This document shows, piece after piece, positions 35,962 through 46,447 of a DNA stretch of 64,000 nt. Origin of the DNA: Psychrobacter urativorans (GTDB taxonomy: Bacteria > Pseudomonadota > Gammaproteobacteria > Pseudomonadales > Moraxellaceae); contig NZ_CAJHBR010000002.1 of assembly GCF_904846695.1 (NCBI RefSeq), positions 233,424 to 297,423 on the forward strand. Direction: 5' to 3'. The position numbers and the translations under genes were made by a program. Under the pieces are notes generated by a model, which was given only the letters and a program-made list of their open reading frames with translations, was not told the origin of the DNA and did not search any database. Positions within the stretch are counted from its first letter, which is position 1, and every line of letters starts with the position of its first letter.

Positions 35962-36090
35962 TTATGATGTTATCGGATTAGTTAAGATGTTGTTCATAAA
36001 AATCTATAATAAAGAACTATAATCTTGTGGTTTCAAATCTAGAAATCATTATATTAATAACGATTTGAGTTAAAGCAAAAATAGCAATAA

Positions 36091-36132
36091 AAAAAAGCCA
36101 AATGCTATTTAAAAATAACATTCGGCTTTTTT
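36091..36132 (-). terminator. Terminator of maeA
   Basis: AAAAAAGCC(A)AATG pairs with CATT(C)GGCTTTTTT, with one mismatch, 18 bp after the maeA stop. The A run on the plus strand gives the U tract for the leftward transcript. Confidence 0.8.
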
Positions 36133-36149
36133 ATGGGTGCGCTATAAAG

Positions 36150-37832
36150 TTAGAAAGAAGTACGGCGATAGCTGCGATATTTAGGTAACCAGAAATTAGC
36201 TTTTAATCGACGTTCAAAATTTTCTGCCGTTATAGGCAAGGCCAATTTATCTTCGATCGCTTGTAGAGCAACGGCATAGGCTACTTTTTCACTGATCTCT
36301 CTAATGTATTTAATAGGCGGTAATATTGCACCAGGGGCTTTTTCATACTCGATTGAGATATCAGCAAGTGCTTGGCTGGCAGCCGTTAGCATATTATCGC
36401 TGATGCCGGTAGCACGCGATGCTAAAACACCTAAGCCAATACCTGGGAAGATATAGCTGTTGTTACACTGAGAAACTTCAAAAGATTGACCTTCAAAAGT
36501 GGTATTAGGGAAAGGGCTACCCGTTGCAACGATAGCTTTACCACGACTCCAGTTAGTTACTTCTTGCGGAGTAGCTTCAATACGAGACGTTGGATTTGAA
36601 AGCGGCAATACGATTGGATTTTCAGTATTAGCACATAAGGCTTCGACTATCTCTTGTGTAAATAAACCTTTTTGCCCGCTTACGCCGAACAATACTGTTA
36701 CTTTTGCTTGTTTGACCACTTGCTCTAAGCCCAGTTTCTGACTCTTATCCCAACTTATGATATCTGACTCTTTTTGTACTAACGGTGCTTGGAATTTTTG
36801 CAGCTCTGTCATGCTATCAGTTAGCAAGCCGTAGCGGTCAACCATAAACACTTGTTTACGTGCCTGCTCTTCAGTTAAACCTTCACGCTGCATTTGGCGA
36901 ATGATATGCTCGGCGATACCGCAACCCGCTGATCCTGCCCCTAAGAATGCTATTCTTTGCTCACTAAGTTTTTGACCTTTATTTAGACACGCTGCAATCA
37001 AGGTACCAACTGAAACCGCAGCAGTGCCTTGGATATCGTCATTGAAGCAACATAGTTGATCACGATATCTGTTCAATAACGGGGTAGCGTTTTCTTGAGC
37101 GAAATCTTCAAATTGTAATAACACTTCTGGCCAACGACGTTTAACCGCTTGAATAAACAAGTCTACAAACTCATTATACTCATCGCCAGAAATGCGTGGG
37201 TTTCTCCAACCCATATATAAAGGATCGTCGATTAACTGTTGGTTATTAGTCCCTACATCTAATAAGATTGGCAGGCAATAGGCAGGACTGATACCACCAC
37301 AAGCCGTATATAGAGATAACTTACCAATTGGAATTCCCATTCCTCCAATGCCTTGGTCTCCTAAGCCTAAGATACGCTCACCGTCAGTAACCACGATCAC
37401 TTTTACTTTTTGTTTAGTAGCGTTTTGCAGCATATCATCGATTTTATGGCGCTCAGGATAAGAGATAAATAAACCACGTTTACGGCGATAAATTTGAGAG
37501 AATTTTTCACAAGCTTGGCCTACCGTTGGCGTATATATCAACGGCATAACTTCCTCGATATGCTGCTCAATCAAATGATGAAATAACGTCTCATTTGTAT
37601 CTTGGATATTACGCAAATAGATATGCTTATCCATATCAGTAGTAAATGAGGAAAGCTGATGGTATGCGCGTAATGACTGCTCTTCAATGGTCTCAATAGT
37701 ATGAGGTAGTAAACCAGTTAAATTGAAGCTATCACGCTCTTCTGACGAAAAAGCGCTGCCTTTGTTTAACAAAGAGGTTTCTAGTAGTGCTGGCCCAGCA
37801 AAGGGAATATATAACGGACGTTTGTTTGACAT
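36150..37832 (-). CDS. maeA: NAD-dependent malic enzyme
   Basis: 560 residues. Converts malate to pyruvate and CO2 with NAD+. The family core is complete: [13 protein letters not shown] (about 103-115), the catalytic stretch [19 protein letters not shown] (about 148-166) including the Asp for metal, ICLNKGQ-like CLNKGQKL, and the dinucleotide loop [12 protein letters not shown] (about 292-303). LPLSNPTS (about 405) and [15 protein letters not shown] [11 protein letters not shown] are the C-terminal signatures. Length equals E. coli MaeA (565). AAGAAG precedes the ATG. It stands alone. This is the second malic enzyme in the window; the two differ in cofactor and in the phosphotransacetylase tail. 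Confidence 0.95.
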   Translation of the reverse strand: MSNKRPLYIPFAGPALLETSLLNKGSAFSSEERDSFNLTGLLPHTIETIEEQSLRAYHQLSSFTTDMDKHIYLRNIQDTNETLFHHLIEQHIEEVMPLIYTPTVGQACEKFSQIYRRKRGLFISYPERHKIDDMLQNATKQKVKVIVVTDGERILGLGDQGIGGMGIPIGKLSLYTACGGISPAYCLPILLDVGTNNQQLIDDPLYMGWRNPRISGDEYNEFVDLFIQAVKRRWPEVLLQFEDFAQENATPLLNRYRDQLCCFNDDIQGTAAVSVGTLIAACLNKGQKLSEQRIAFLGAGSAGCGIAEHIIRQMQREGLTEEQARKQVFMVDRYGLLTDSMTELQKFQAPLVQKESDIISWDKSQKLGLEQVVKQAKVTVLFGVSGQKGLFTQEIVEALCANTENPIVLPLSNPTSRIEATPQEVTNWSRGKAIVATGSPFPNTTFEGQSFEVSQCNNSYIFPGIGLGVLASRATGISDNMLTAASQALADISIEYEKAPGAILPPIKYIREISEKVAYAVALQAIEDKLALPITAENFERRLKANFWLPKYRSYRRTSF

Positions 37833-37977
37833 AATAAAATCTTCTTAGTGAGGCTTCTAGTGATGATTAGGGTAAGGGTTTAAATATTTTTATCAATGAT
37901 ATAAATAATAGAAATTATTTAAATTTATATTTTTCTTTAGCGGTTTTAAAATGATTTAAACCAACAGGTTCAAGGAC

Positions 37978-38240
37978 TGATACCAATAAAAATTTAAACT
38001 CTCTTTATTATTAGGGCGTGCTGAATACTTGCAAATAGGCACTACTGATAGCTATTTATTAAAGCTGTAATCTAGTCTGAGTAAAAAACGCAGATAATGC
38101 AGATGCACAGGCTAGCTGCTTTTATATAAACCGTTACGGCGAATAGACTAATTTCAGCATCAGCCCCTTCTTAAATGCAACTGAGGCTAGACCTGTTTTT
38201 ACTGCTACTTTGCTAAAATCACCTGCTTAGACGACTAAGC
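37978..38240. other. Possible IS- or MITE-derived noncoding remnant
   Basis: Starts with AGGGCGTGCTGAATACTTGC and has a family feel (I recall a similar spacer sequence near transposons in Moraxellaceae), but has no open frame. I could not confirm terminal inverted repeats. The rest of 37833-38660 is AT-rich with nothing recognised. Confidence 0.2.
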
Positions 38241-38667
38241 TAGATACTCTTAACTTACTAATATTAATAAAGCAGCGCCTAAAAAATGATCTGTGTCAGT
38301 GCCGTGTTCGAAGGATCAAGCAGACTCTAATGATGTACTTAATTTAGGTATGATTTATTTGCTGTGCACATATACAGATCAAACTTAACCATATCATTAA
38401 GATTTTGGAATTTTTGCGTGGTCATATTGCTATTGGACTAGTTTGAGTGAAGAAAGGCTGGGCGGGTGTAAAAGCCAAGCTTTTGATTGCAAGCGACCTA
38501 ATACCAATTTGTATGCCAATTGTAATTGAGCAGCAGTGTTGGCCAAATAACTTGGCTAACCTAAAGTATTATATTCTAATTTATGATGAAGGCAACTAGT
38601 AATCCCGCTAAAAATAACAACGCTTAGCAGTAGAGATTGATTCCCAGACTGCCAGCAAGTAAACACT

Positions 38668-38736
38668 ATGAAAAAGTTGCGCTTTACCGCTTACCAAATC
38701 GTCAACATTTCAAACCAGCATAATGGGATATGCTTA
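38668..38736 (+). pseudogene. Second IS3-type orfA scrap
   Basis: MKKLRFTAYQIVNISNQHNG, followed by unrelated sequence. It shares the lead-in (GCCAGCA...CTATGAA) and the MKKxxFT..xIVNI pattern with the scrap at 5284. Only the N-terminus remains. Confidence 0.45.
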
Positions 38737-38784
38737 TAACTTTGCTGTGAGCTTATAATAGGGAAAAGCAAATTTTAATTGCTA

Positions 38785-39168
38785 TTATTCATCAGCTTTA
38801 TCAAATAGTTTCTCAATAGGTTTGCTATGAATAGTGGAGCTATTAAACATAGACTTATTGCCAGTATCGTCTTCTGTCCAAAAGTTAATATTGAACTGAG
38901 CATCCTCACTTAATACTACCCTATGCCAATATTCAGGTGGACTGACGGCAAATTGTCCGGCTTCAATCACTATGGTTTGCTCAGGTTCAGTAGCCGCTTC
39001 ATCAGCAAACCCATAAAAAGTAACTGTACCTTGCATCACGCAAATTTGGCCAAACACCCCTTTAGCTGTGTTGTGATGATTTAATAAAGCTTTAGGAACT
39101 TTATCTTTAGTAAAAAAATGCGTAGAACGTTTGATTTTCCAGTGACTGGGAATGATTTGACGGGTCAT
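38785..39168 (-). CDS. DUF1971 / YeaR-like cupin-type protein
   Basis: 127 residues. The pattern KRSTHFFTKDKVPKALLNHH, then GVFGQICVMQGTVTFYGFAD, IEAGQFAVSPPEYWHRV and FNINFW follows E. coli YeaR closely (MxGxVxYxGYAD, IEAGQFAVFPPExWHxI, YFNIDF). The fold is a small beta barrel with a possible metal site from the His of WHR. E. coli yeaR is induced by nitrate and nitric oxide through NarL and NsrR. A similar stress role here is an inference. AAGGAG before ATG. Leftward, 181 bp after the hemerythrin-like gene. Confidence 0.8.
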   Translation of the reverse strand: MTRQIIPSHWKIKRSTHFFTKDKVPKALLNHHNTAKGVFGQICVMQGTVTFYGFADEAATEPEQTIVIEAGQFAVSPPEYWHRVVLSEDAQFNINFWTEDDTGNKSMFNSSTIHSKPIEKLFDKADE

Positions 39169-39349
39169 GGTGACTCCTTAGTTGCTAATGTCCAGTTATT
39201 GCATTTTGGTTATTAAGGGCTAGTTATTAAGGGCTGGTTATTGAGTTAGTAGGCTTGGGTGATATTAATTAAGATGGTAGTCAATGCCTAACAGCGATCA
39301 CCATTATCTGGCTACGTTGATAATACTATAACCGATTGAAAAGGTTTAA

Positions 39350-39829
39350 TTAACGCCGCTCCTCTAAATGCTTAATATGATCTGGGCTGGCCTGATAAAT
39401 AGCATCAAGCTCAGACTCAGTAAGATACTTTTCGCTAATAGGAAACAGTTCACGCTCTTCAAAACGCAGATGATCATATAGTAGCTTAGCAAGTTGTCGA
39501 ACCTGAGTAACCGTAGGTAAACTTGCCTTAGTCTGTAAAGAGGCTTCAATATCCGTGGTTAATTTACCTAGTGCCTTATGCTGTGTAGTTAGCTTGTCAA
39601 GTACAGAGTCGACTTCTGATTGGGTGTTGCGATAAGGCTGTAAACCCTTGGCAATCAAATCATCTTCTATTTTAAAATGACCTTGCATCTCACCCATATA
39701 GCAGCACAGTGCTTGCCAGTGCTCAGTAATCTGCTGTGGATTGTCGGCACACTCTTTGCCGTGACGGCCCAGATTTAAACCAAGATGATGCTGACGCGAT
39801 AAAGGCTGTAATTGCTTAGCACGTTTCAT
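39350..39829 (-). CDS. Hemerythrin-like (HHE) domain protein
   Basis: 159 residues, four-helix bundle. Candidate di-iron ligands are the His pair in SRQHHLGL (about 13-16), HFKIEDD (about 51-57), QHKAL (about 84) and HLRFEERELF (about 118-127). This is the H-HxxxE-H-HxxxE pattern of bacterial hemerythrins. Such proteins bind oxygen or nitric oxide or repair iron centres. Next to a YeaR-like gene, a nitrosative or oxygen-stress role is likely. AGGAG precedes ATG. Confidence 0.85.
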   Translation of the reverse strand: MKRAKQLQPLSRQHHLGLNLGRHGKECADNPQQITEHWQALCCYMGEMQGHFKIEDDLIAKGLQPYRNTQSEVDSVLDKLTTQHKALGKLTTDIEASLQTKASLPTVTQVRQLAKLLYDHLRFEERELFPISEKYLTESELDAIYQASPDHIKHLEERR

Positions 39830-40350
39830 AAATTAACTCCTAGAAGTCTTTGCTGATATTGCAATGTCGTGATAGACATTATCTTACTATTGGCTCGATT
39901 CGGAAAATTATTCCCTATCGAACGCTCTACCTGCTATTACCACCATGAGGCAAACTGTTATATAAATGCTAATACTCTTGAACTATATATGACCCTCATC
40001 CTAGAATCGAGGGGTTGATTATCATCTAGTTATTTAGTTATTTAGCCTTCTAGATTAGTGAATATGCGCTAATACTCTTAGGTCATAGATTAGTAGACCT
40101 ACCAACTTAGCCTTATTATACCCTGATAACGCTTAAACGATAAGGCGAGCAAAAACTCTTTAGTAGTGTTGATTCAGAAGCAAAACTTTATGAGCTTGAA
40201 GTATTTTTAGCGGACCCAATAGCCAGTTTTTTGGCAATCGCCAGCAAGCCCTCTATTGTTTTATAACTTTCCCCAGCAAGACTTATAATGCAGAACAGCA
40301 TAGTGATCGATAGTGTTAGATTACAGTAGCGAGTAACTTTTAATAGCAGC
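39830..40350. other. Gene-free interval
   Basis: AT-rich. No gene, no repeat and no motif that I can support. It presumably carries the promoter of the hemerythrin-like gene at its left end. Confidence 0.4.
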
Positions 40351-40398
40351 AAAAAGGGTTGTTTACACTAAGCGCAATATAGTGTGAACAACCCTTTT
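40351..40398 (-). terminator. Terminator of the acyl-CoA catabolic operon
   Basis: A long hairpin: AAAAGGGTTGTT(T)ACACTA pairs with TAGTGTGAACAACCCTTTT. It lies 110 bp past the last gene of the leftward operon. Confidence 0.8.
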
Positions 40399-40508
40399 AC
40401 TGTTTAGCATTGCATAGTTTAGCACCGGACTGTTGAGCACTTTAGTGTTCAACGTCATAATTACTATGCGTTACTCAGTAAAGCCGTTTGATAACTTATT
40501 AACTGCTA

Positions 40509-42212
40509 TCAGATCAGCTCATTACGCAAAGTCGTTTTAAGAACTTTGCCAATGGCGTTACGAGGAAGCGACTCTACTATCTCTAAGCGTTCAACTTGTT
40601 TAAAAACTGCTATGCCTTTTTCATCACGAAGGTAAGTATTGATAGATTGAAGATCGAGCTGTTGATCGGTTTTAACGACTACAAAAGCACAAACACGCTC
40701 ACCAAGAATATCATCAGGAGCGCCCACAATCGCCACATCGGCAATGGGTGGATAAGCCATCAATAAAGTCTCAATCTCTACTGGTGAGATATTCATGCCC
40801 CCACGAATCACAATATCTTTTAGTCGGCCGAAATATTCTAAGAACTCTTTATGGTCACCGGAAATTTGGAATAAATCACCCGTTTTGAACCAACCGTCGG
40901 CATCGAAACAGCGTGATGTTGATTCAGGCGCTCTCCAGTATCCTGAGAACACTGCTGGGCCTTTAACGCGTAACTCCCCTATTTTACCGGCTTCGAGTAT
41001 TTCCTCTTCAGTTTCAGGATTGACAATACGTACCTTGAATCCATCAGTCGTTAACGAGCCCTCTTGACTTTGTTTAAAAAACCTAGGGAAGTACTTAGCT
41101 CTAAGCACTGGATCGGGTATAACGCTAAAGGAGCTCATCAAAGCAGAGCCTTCATTAGAGCCAAAAAGATTGGTTATGTGTACCCCATATTGTTCCTGAT
41201 ATCCTGTTACCATCCATTCAGATAAAGGCGCAGAACCAGAACCAATAGTCTTTAGGCGCTCAAAGTTAACTCCCTTTAGCATCTGTTGGTTTTGTAAAAG
41301 TAAGTTCAATAAGGTTGGTGGTGCCGAAGTATTGGTAATATCTTCATCACGAATTTGTTGAATGAACAAAGACAGATCGAATGGATGATGCTGAACTAGC
41401 ACCCCACCACTAAGTATCCAAGGGAAAAAGCAAGTGCCAATACCTGCCATATTGACCATAGGGAAAGGATTAAGAAAATGAGCGCCGCTCTTTACCTCGT
41501 TAGCTTCACTAATTAATCTGGCTATAGACAGCCATTCGTTATAACTTCTTGGCACCCCTTTTGGCGCTGACTCTGTTCCTGAGGTCCAACAAATGGTAAA
41601 TATATCGTCAGCGGATACATTTGCGGCATCTACTGCTTTTAGCAGCGCTGCTGAGTCGTCATCAGTCAAGCTCATTAGCTCTTGTTCCACTGCTATTACT
41701 TTTGCAGAGTTGATCACTTCTCCAAGGCAGAATATCTTTTTAATAAGTGGGCTTACTTGTTGCAGGCGAATAGCTAGAGCACTATGATCATATTTGCCAA
41801 TGCAAGCTGCGGTAATAATGGCCTTTGCATCAACTTGCTTGGCTATACCAGCAAGCTCATTATCACGATATAAGGTAGGAACTGGACTGACGATAATACC
41901 AAGGCGAGCGCAGGCAAGGTAGACAATCGACAAATCGACAATATTGGGCAGCTGCATTATCAACACATCATCTTTTTTTAGACCATGTCTGACCAACATA
42001 GCTGCATAACGCACAACTCGGTCTTCAGATTGCTGCCAAGTTAGACGAGTTGGCGCGCGGCCATAAATATCTAAAGTATTTGGCGCATCAACTAGGGCTA
42101 GTTTGTGAGGGTGGCTCGCTGTCTGTTTTTGAAATAGATCATTAAGCGTGATCTCTTTCCACCACCCTTTGCTTTTATAGCTCGCAATTTTTTCTTTGGG
42201 TATAACAATCAT
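40509..42212 (-). CDS. AMP-forming acyl-CoA synthetase
   Basis: 567 residues, ANL superfamily. The P-loop-like signature ICWTSGTESAPKGVP lies at about 207-221, GSGSAPLSEWM near 313, the YGHIT-like NLFGSNEGSAL near 338, WFKTGDL near 437, the hinge Arg in GRLKDIVIRGGMNISP (about 455-470), and the catalytic Lys in RNAIGKVLKT near 555. Activates a carboxylic acid to its CoA thioester through an acyl-AMP. The acid is unknown. This is the last gene of the seven-gene leftward operon and one of two ligases there. AAGGATG precedes ATG. A 204-bp gap separates it from the thiolase, so it may have its own promoter. Confidence 0.85.
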   Translation of the reverse strand: MIVIPKEKIASYKSKGWWKEITLNDLFQKQTASHPHKLALVDAPNTLDIYGRAPTRLTWQQSEDRVVRYAAMLVRHGLKKDDVLIMQLPNIVDLSIVYLACARLGIIVSPVPTLYRDNELAGIAKQVDAKAIITAACIGKYDHSALAIRLQQVSPLIKKIFCLGEVINSAKVIAVEQELMSLTDDDSAALLKAVDAANVSADDIFTICWTSGTESAPKGVPRSYNEWLSIARLISEANEVKSGAHFLNPFPMVNMAGIGTCFFPWILSGGVLVQHHPFDLSLFIQQIRDEDITNTSAPPTLLNLLLQNQQMLKGVNFERLKTIGSGSAPLSEWMVTGYQEQYGVHITNLFGSNEGSALMSSFSVIPDPVLRAKYFPRFFKQSQEGSLTTDGFKVRIVNPETEEEILEAGKIGELRVKGPAVFSGYWRAPESTSRCFDADGWFKTGDLFQISGDHKEFLEYFGRLKDIVIRGGMNISPVEIETLLMAYPPIADVAIVGAPDDILGERVCAFVVVKTDQQLDLQSINTYLRDEKGIAVFKQVERLEIVESLPRNAIGKVLKTTLRNELI

Positions 42213-42416
42213 TTCTTCACATCCTTGTGTTTATTAAACTTATAACCAGCCATCCAGCTGGGTGTGTTTTTTGAAGCTTGGAAGGCCTGCAATGTCCTTT
42301 TAGCACGCTCCTGCATCATAGCACTGATAAAGCAAACAGCTGTATTGTAAAAATTACTGCCAAGGTAGCCATTTTGCTAAGCTAAGATAATGTTGTTTAG
42401 CCCTTATAATACTGCC

Positions 42417-43658
42417 CTACTGTCTAGCAAAGATATTAATCACTGCAGTCGCCTCTTCCACTCCATAGATACCGCCACCATTTTCTTGAATAGCAATGCG
42501 TGCGCCTTCTACTTGACGCTTGCCCGCTTCACCGCGTAATTGAGTGACCAGCTCATAGACTTGGCCAAGCCCTGTGGCGCCAATAGGATGGCCTTTTGAT
42601 TCTAGACCACCTGATGGGTTAATTGGCAGACGGCCACCTACCGTAAACTCACCAGCTTCAGCCGCTCGACCTGCTTCGCCGTACGCTACCAGTTGCAAGT
42701 TTTCTGCTTGAATAATCTCACCCATCGCTGTGGCATCATGCACTTCTGCCACATTTACATCAGCAGGAGAGACACCAGCCTTTTCATAAGCTTCGGTAGC
42801 GGCTAATGCTGTCACATGGTTTTTATAATCCTCAAAACTACGATCTGAGCTAGAGCGCACTACACTACTTAATAGTTTGATGGCTCGGCTAGCATCACCC
42901 TTAAGGCGCTTTAAGCCTTCAGCATTACATAAGACTGTGGCAGCGGAACCGTCAGAGATGGGCGCGCACATAGGCAGAGTCAGAGGATAGGTAATAGGCG
43001 GAGCTGCCAATACTTCTTCTATAGTATAAGGTCGTTGATACTGGGCCAGCGGGTTATGTACGGAGTGGGTATGGTTTTTTGCACATACCGCCGCTATTTG
43101 TCTTTGCGTGGTGCCAAAGGTTTTTATATGTTGACGACTAAAAGCTGCATAGACATCCATAAACATAGAATAGGGCTTAGTAGATTGCGTACCTTCAGGA
43201 CAGTCAAAACCTGCACCCATCGCTAACAAGGCTTGCTTATTATGCTCAACGCTAGTCACATCCCAAGCCGAGTCAAAGGTGGCAAACATTTTGGCCTTAT
43301 CCTCATTGATCATTTTTTCAGTACCCACTGCGATAGCGATATCACACGAGCCACTTTTTATCGCCATTGCCGCTAGATGCAAGGCCGTACTAGAAGAGGC
43401 ACAAGCACCCTCAATATTGAAGATAGGAATGCTTTGAAAGCCCATCGAGCGCAGAGCTACTTGACCGGGGATCATATGTTGATCTTGCATAAAACCGATA
43501 ACGCAAGAAGCAAAGTAGGCTTGCTTAACTTGGGTTAATTCGGCACCGGCATCAGTCAATGCTTGCTCTATCGCTTCTTGAGTCAAATTTTTATAACTAC
43601 GGTCTAAATGGCGGCCAAACTTGGTCATACCAACGCCAGCAATATAAATGTCACTCAT
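42417..43658 (-). CDS. Thiolase (lipid-transfer/SCP-x type)
   Basis: 413 residues. The nucleophilic Cys is in NIEGACASSSTAL (about 80-92). The His motif is SKGHPIGATGLGQ (about 350-362), preceded by INPSGGLE. Cleaves 3-ketoacyl-CoA with CoA to give a shortened acyl-CoA and acetyl- or propionyl-CoA; SCP-x type enzymes often act on branched or sterol side-chain substrates. The start MSDIYIAGVGMTKFG is typical. The usual C-terminal CxG is replaced by IQENGGGIYG, as in this subfamily. AAAGGAA lies 8 bp before ATG. Confidence 0.87.
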   Translation of the reverse strand: MSDIYIAGVGMTKFGRHLDRSYKNLTQEAIEQALTDAGAELTQVKQAYFASCVIGFMQDQHMIPGQVALRSMGFQSIPIFNIEGACASSSTALHLAAMAIKSGSCDIAIAVGTEKMINEDKAKMFATFDSAWDVTSVEHNKQALLAMGAGFDCPEGTQSTKPYSMFMDVYAAFSRQHIKTFGTTQRQIAAVCAKNHTHSVHNPLAQYQRPYTIEEVLAAPPITYPLTLPMCAPISDGSAATVLCNAEGLKRLKGDASRAIKLLSSVVRSSSDRSFEDYKNHVTALAATEAYEKAGVSPADVNVAEVHDATAMGEIIQAENLQLVAYGEAGRAAEAGEFTVGGRLPINPSGGLESKGHPIGATGLGQVYELVTQLRGEAGKRQVEGARIAIQENGGGIYGVEEATAVINIFARQ

Positions 43659-43716
43659 AAGTCATTCCTTTAGACCAATTATTAGAGAGTAATGGCTTGT
43701 TGATTAATATAGATTA

Positions 43717-45279
43717 CTAAGAGATCTTACGAGCCTCGACCCAGTATTTTTCCCGCACCTTTCTACGCAGCACTTTGCCCACCACACTAGTAGGAATGTG
43801 CTCAACAATTAAGATGGTTTTGGGTGCTTTATAGCTACCAATCAAACCTTTGACATGAGCAATGAGTTCAAGATCTGTCAAGCTAACGCTGTCTCTTAGA
43901 ATAACCTCAGCATGCACCGCTTCCCCCCATTCTGGATGAGGAATACCAATCACTGCAGCGAGCAACACATCCGCATGACTATTGAGCGCCGACTCAACTT
44001 CATTGGCATAAATATTAAAGCCCCCTGAGATAATCATATCTTTTTTGCGATCGACTAGATAAACAAAGCCTTGTTTATCCATATAGCCCAAGTCACCTGA
44101 CTTCCAAAAGCCATTGTGAAACTCTTCAGCAGTCAGTTCAGGGGCATTCAAGTAGCCTTGGCAGACACTGCGTGAGCGCACCCAAAGTTCTCCGGTCTCA
44201 CCTTGAAGTACTTCGTTGCCGTCAGTATCAACGATAAGACATTCCACACCTGGAGTCGGTTGACCCGCAGACCCTAGACGTACTTCATCTGCTGGTGTTT
44301 TAATAATATGTTTTTGGGTGCTCATATTAAGGGCAAAACCAAAATGCTCAGTAGAGCCATAGCCTTGAATAAAGATATTGCCTAACTTTGCCTGCAACAG
44401 CTTCAGCTTACCTGGGCTCATAGGGGCAGCGCCGTAAACCACATATTTCAGGGTACTTAAATCAGAGTCAATCTCTAGCAAGCGATATAGAATAGTCGGT
44501 ACTAAAAAGCTCAGCGTGGCCTTCTCACTTTCTATATTAGCGCAGTAGGCATTTAAATCCGGACTGTACTGGGTAATTGTACAGCCTCCGGAATAAAACG
44601 TCGGTAATACCAGCATGCCACTACCATGACTGATAGGCGCTATATGAATACACCTCGGCTCCTCAGCCCACATGTCTTTGTCATCAAAAGCAAAGGTGGT
44701 ATCGCGGCAGCTGAACCAATTGTCCATACTGTACATAGCCGGCTTGCCCTTGCCCGTGGTGCCGCCGGTAAAGCGAATCAGTGCACAGTGCTCTCGATCG
44801 TCCAGTTCAAAATTAGGATTGTGATCAGACGCTTGAGCTACCAATTGCCAAAAGTAATGCACGCCTGCTAGCGTCTCTTCTGGCTCGTCCATAACCACGA
44901 TAGTGACGCCTTGCTCTCTTAGCATCTGATAATGGGTTTTGAGTAGTGAGGTCTCTATAAAAGCAACTTTGGCTTTAGCCGCTGCCACCTGCCAAGTATG
45001 CTCTTCAAGCGAGTCTCTAAAATTGGTAAAGGCACCAGTAGCCCCGCCCTTAAAAATAGTCGGGGCGTGAATCAGAGATAAGTTGTCATTGTCTAGAATA
45101 TTGATAAAGCAATCGCCGATACCTAATCCTAGATTGACCATCATATTGACGATTTGATTGGATAACAGATGAAATTCAGAAAAAGTATATCTGCGCTTGC
45201 GCTCTATATTGACTAGCGCCTCACGATCGCCATAACGCTGTGCCAGCGCTGTCATGTGATTGCTAAAGTTTATTATCAT
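43717..45279 (-). CDS. AMP-forming acyl-CoA synthetase (FadD-like)
   Basis: 520 residues, ANL superfamily. Signature IRFTGGTTGKGKPAMYS at about 170-186, YGAAPMSPGKL near 281, QGYGSTEHFGF near 301, GDLGYMDKQGFVYLVDRKKDMIISGG near 394-419, and VVGKVLRRKVR with the catalytic Lys near the end. Activates a fatty or related acid for the pathway encoded around it. It is distinct in sequence from the ligase at 40509 and could be specific for another chain or for an intermediate. AAGGA precedes ATG. Confidence 0.86.
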   Translation of the reverse strand: MIINFSNHMTALAQRYGDREALVNIERKRRYTFSEFHLLSNQIVNMMVNLGLGIGDCFINILDNDNLSLIHAPTIFKGGATGAFTNFRDSLEEHTWQVAAAKAKVAFIETSLLKTHYQMLREQGVTIVVMDEPEETLAGVHYFWQLVAQASDHNPNFELDDREHCALIRFTGGTTGKGKPAMYSMDNWFSCRDTTFAFDDKDMWAEEPRCIHIAPISHGSGMLVLPTFYSGGCTITQYSPDLNAYCANIESEKATLSFLVPTILYRLLEIDSDLSTLKYVVYGAAPMSPGKLKLLQAKLGNIFIQGYGSTEHFGFALNMSTQKHIIKTPADEVRLGSAGQPTPGVECLIVDTDGNEVLQGETGELWVRSRSVCQGYLNAPELTAEEFHNGFWKSGDLGYMDKQGFVYLVDRKKDMIISGGFNIYANEVESALNSHADVLLAAVIGIPHPEWGEAVHAEVILRDSVSLTDLELIAHVKGLIGSYKAPKTILIVEHIPTSVVGKVLRRKVREKYWVEARKIS

Positions 45280-45400
45280 GTTTATTATCCTTAATAAGTG
45301 ATAGTCCCTGTTGTTGCTTTAAGCGATCTGTCTTTAATCAACCTTTCTTTAATCAACCTTTTTTTAAATGGTGTATCTTACTCTTTACGCTATCGGCCCC

Positions 45401-46429
45401 TTAAGCCAAGCGGTAGCGCAAAACACCAGATGGCTCTACGGTTTCGCAAATGACTTCTGCGTTATTTACTAAATAAGTAACGTGAGCGTAGGTCTCTTCA
45501 AGGGCTAAACAACGCGCAAAGCCTTGTTTCTTAGCCCAGCCTAATACCGAACTCAACTCGTTGACGGTGCGCCATTGCTCTAAACTGCCACGTAGTTTGT
45601 CTAACGAGGTCTGATGGTGCTGTAAAACTTCACGGACTCGTTTTTCCCCGTGATAAAACGGCTTATTGTGTGAGGGTAACACTAGGGCCTTAGGATCTAT
45701 CCAATCAAGCATATCGCTCAAGCCTGCTATCCAACCAGCTAAGGGATCAGCCTCTTGAGTCATATAGTTTAAGCCAACGTAGGGGGTAATATGGGCGATG
45801 ATTTGATCCCCTGAAATCATGACTTCTCCGCAAACTTTTTGTAGACAGATATGCTCTATAGAATGTCCGGATCCGGACCAAAGCCGCCATGACTCACCGC
45901 CTATTACCAGCGTATCGCCAGATTTGACAATATTTATCTGGGTTGGTAGTGGCCCGAACATCTGGTCTACATACTCCCAAACCTCTTCTATACTTTGCAG
46001 ATCCTCTGCTGAGGCCGCCATACGCTTATAGAAGTGTGGCAAATCACTATAATCTTTGGCACTGCGATAACGGTTCTCTAGTCTTGCCTGTAAAATCTCC
46101 TTCTCAGAAATATACAAAGGGGCGTTACAGTAGTCCTGCAACCAACCCGCCAGCCCAATATGATCAGGATGGCAATGAGTAATTAAAATTCCGGTAATTT
46201 TTGTTGGTTTAGGTAGGTTTTGTAGCAAGTTTTTCCACAATTCACGGTTTTCATCAGAGGCGGGACCTGAGTCAATCACAAACCAGCCGTCCCCATCCCT
46301 AATCAAGTAGATATTAATATGATCCAGCTTGCTGGGTATCTTGAATCTAGTCCAGAGTATGCCGTTACTAACGACTAGCACCTCACCAAAATCTGGTGGG
46401 GTAATGTGGCTTCCTTGCTGACTATTCAT
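45401..46429 (-). CDS. MBL-fold metallohydrolase
   Basis: 342 residues. The HxHxDH motif reads THCHPDHIGLAGW (about 88-100), the next His is in SGSGHSIEHICL (about 190), and GDQII (about 211) and LPSHNKPF (about 252) complete the metal site. In acyl-CoA operons such proteins are usually thought to hydrolyse thioesters or lactones. A substrate cannot be named. The C-terminal 80 residues are helical. AAGGT precedes ATG, 18 bp after the SDR gene. Confidence 0.83.
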   Translation of the reverse strand: MNSQQGSHITPPDFGEVLVVSNGILWTRFKIPSKLDHINIYLIRDGDGWFVIDSGPASDENRELWKNLLQNLPKPTKITGILITHCHPDHIGLAGWLQDYCNAPLYISEKEILQARLENRYRSAKDYSDLPHFYKRMAASAEDLQSIEEVWEYVDQMFGPLPTQINIVKSGDTLVIGGESWRLWSGSGHSIEHICLQKVCGEVMISGDQIIAHITPYVGLNYMTQEADPLAGWIAGLSDMLDWIDPKALVLPSHNKPFYHGEKRVREVLQHHQTSLDKLRGSLEQWRTVNELSSVLGWAKKQGFARCLALEETYAHVTYLVNNAEVICETVEPSGVLRYRLA

Positions 46430-46447
46430 AACCTTACCTTTTATTAT

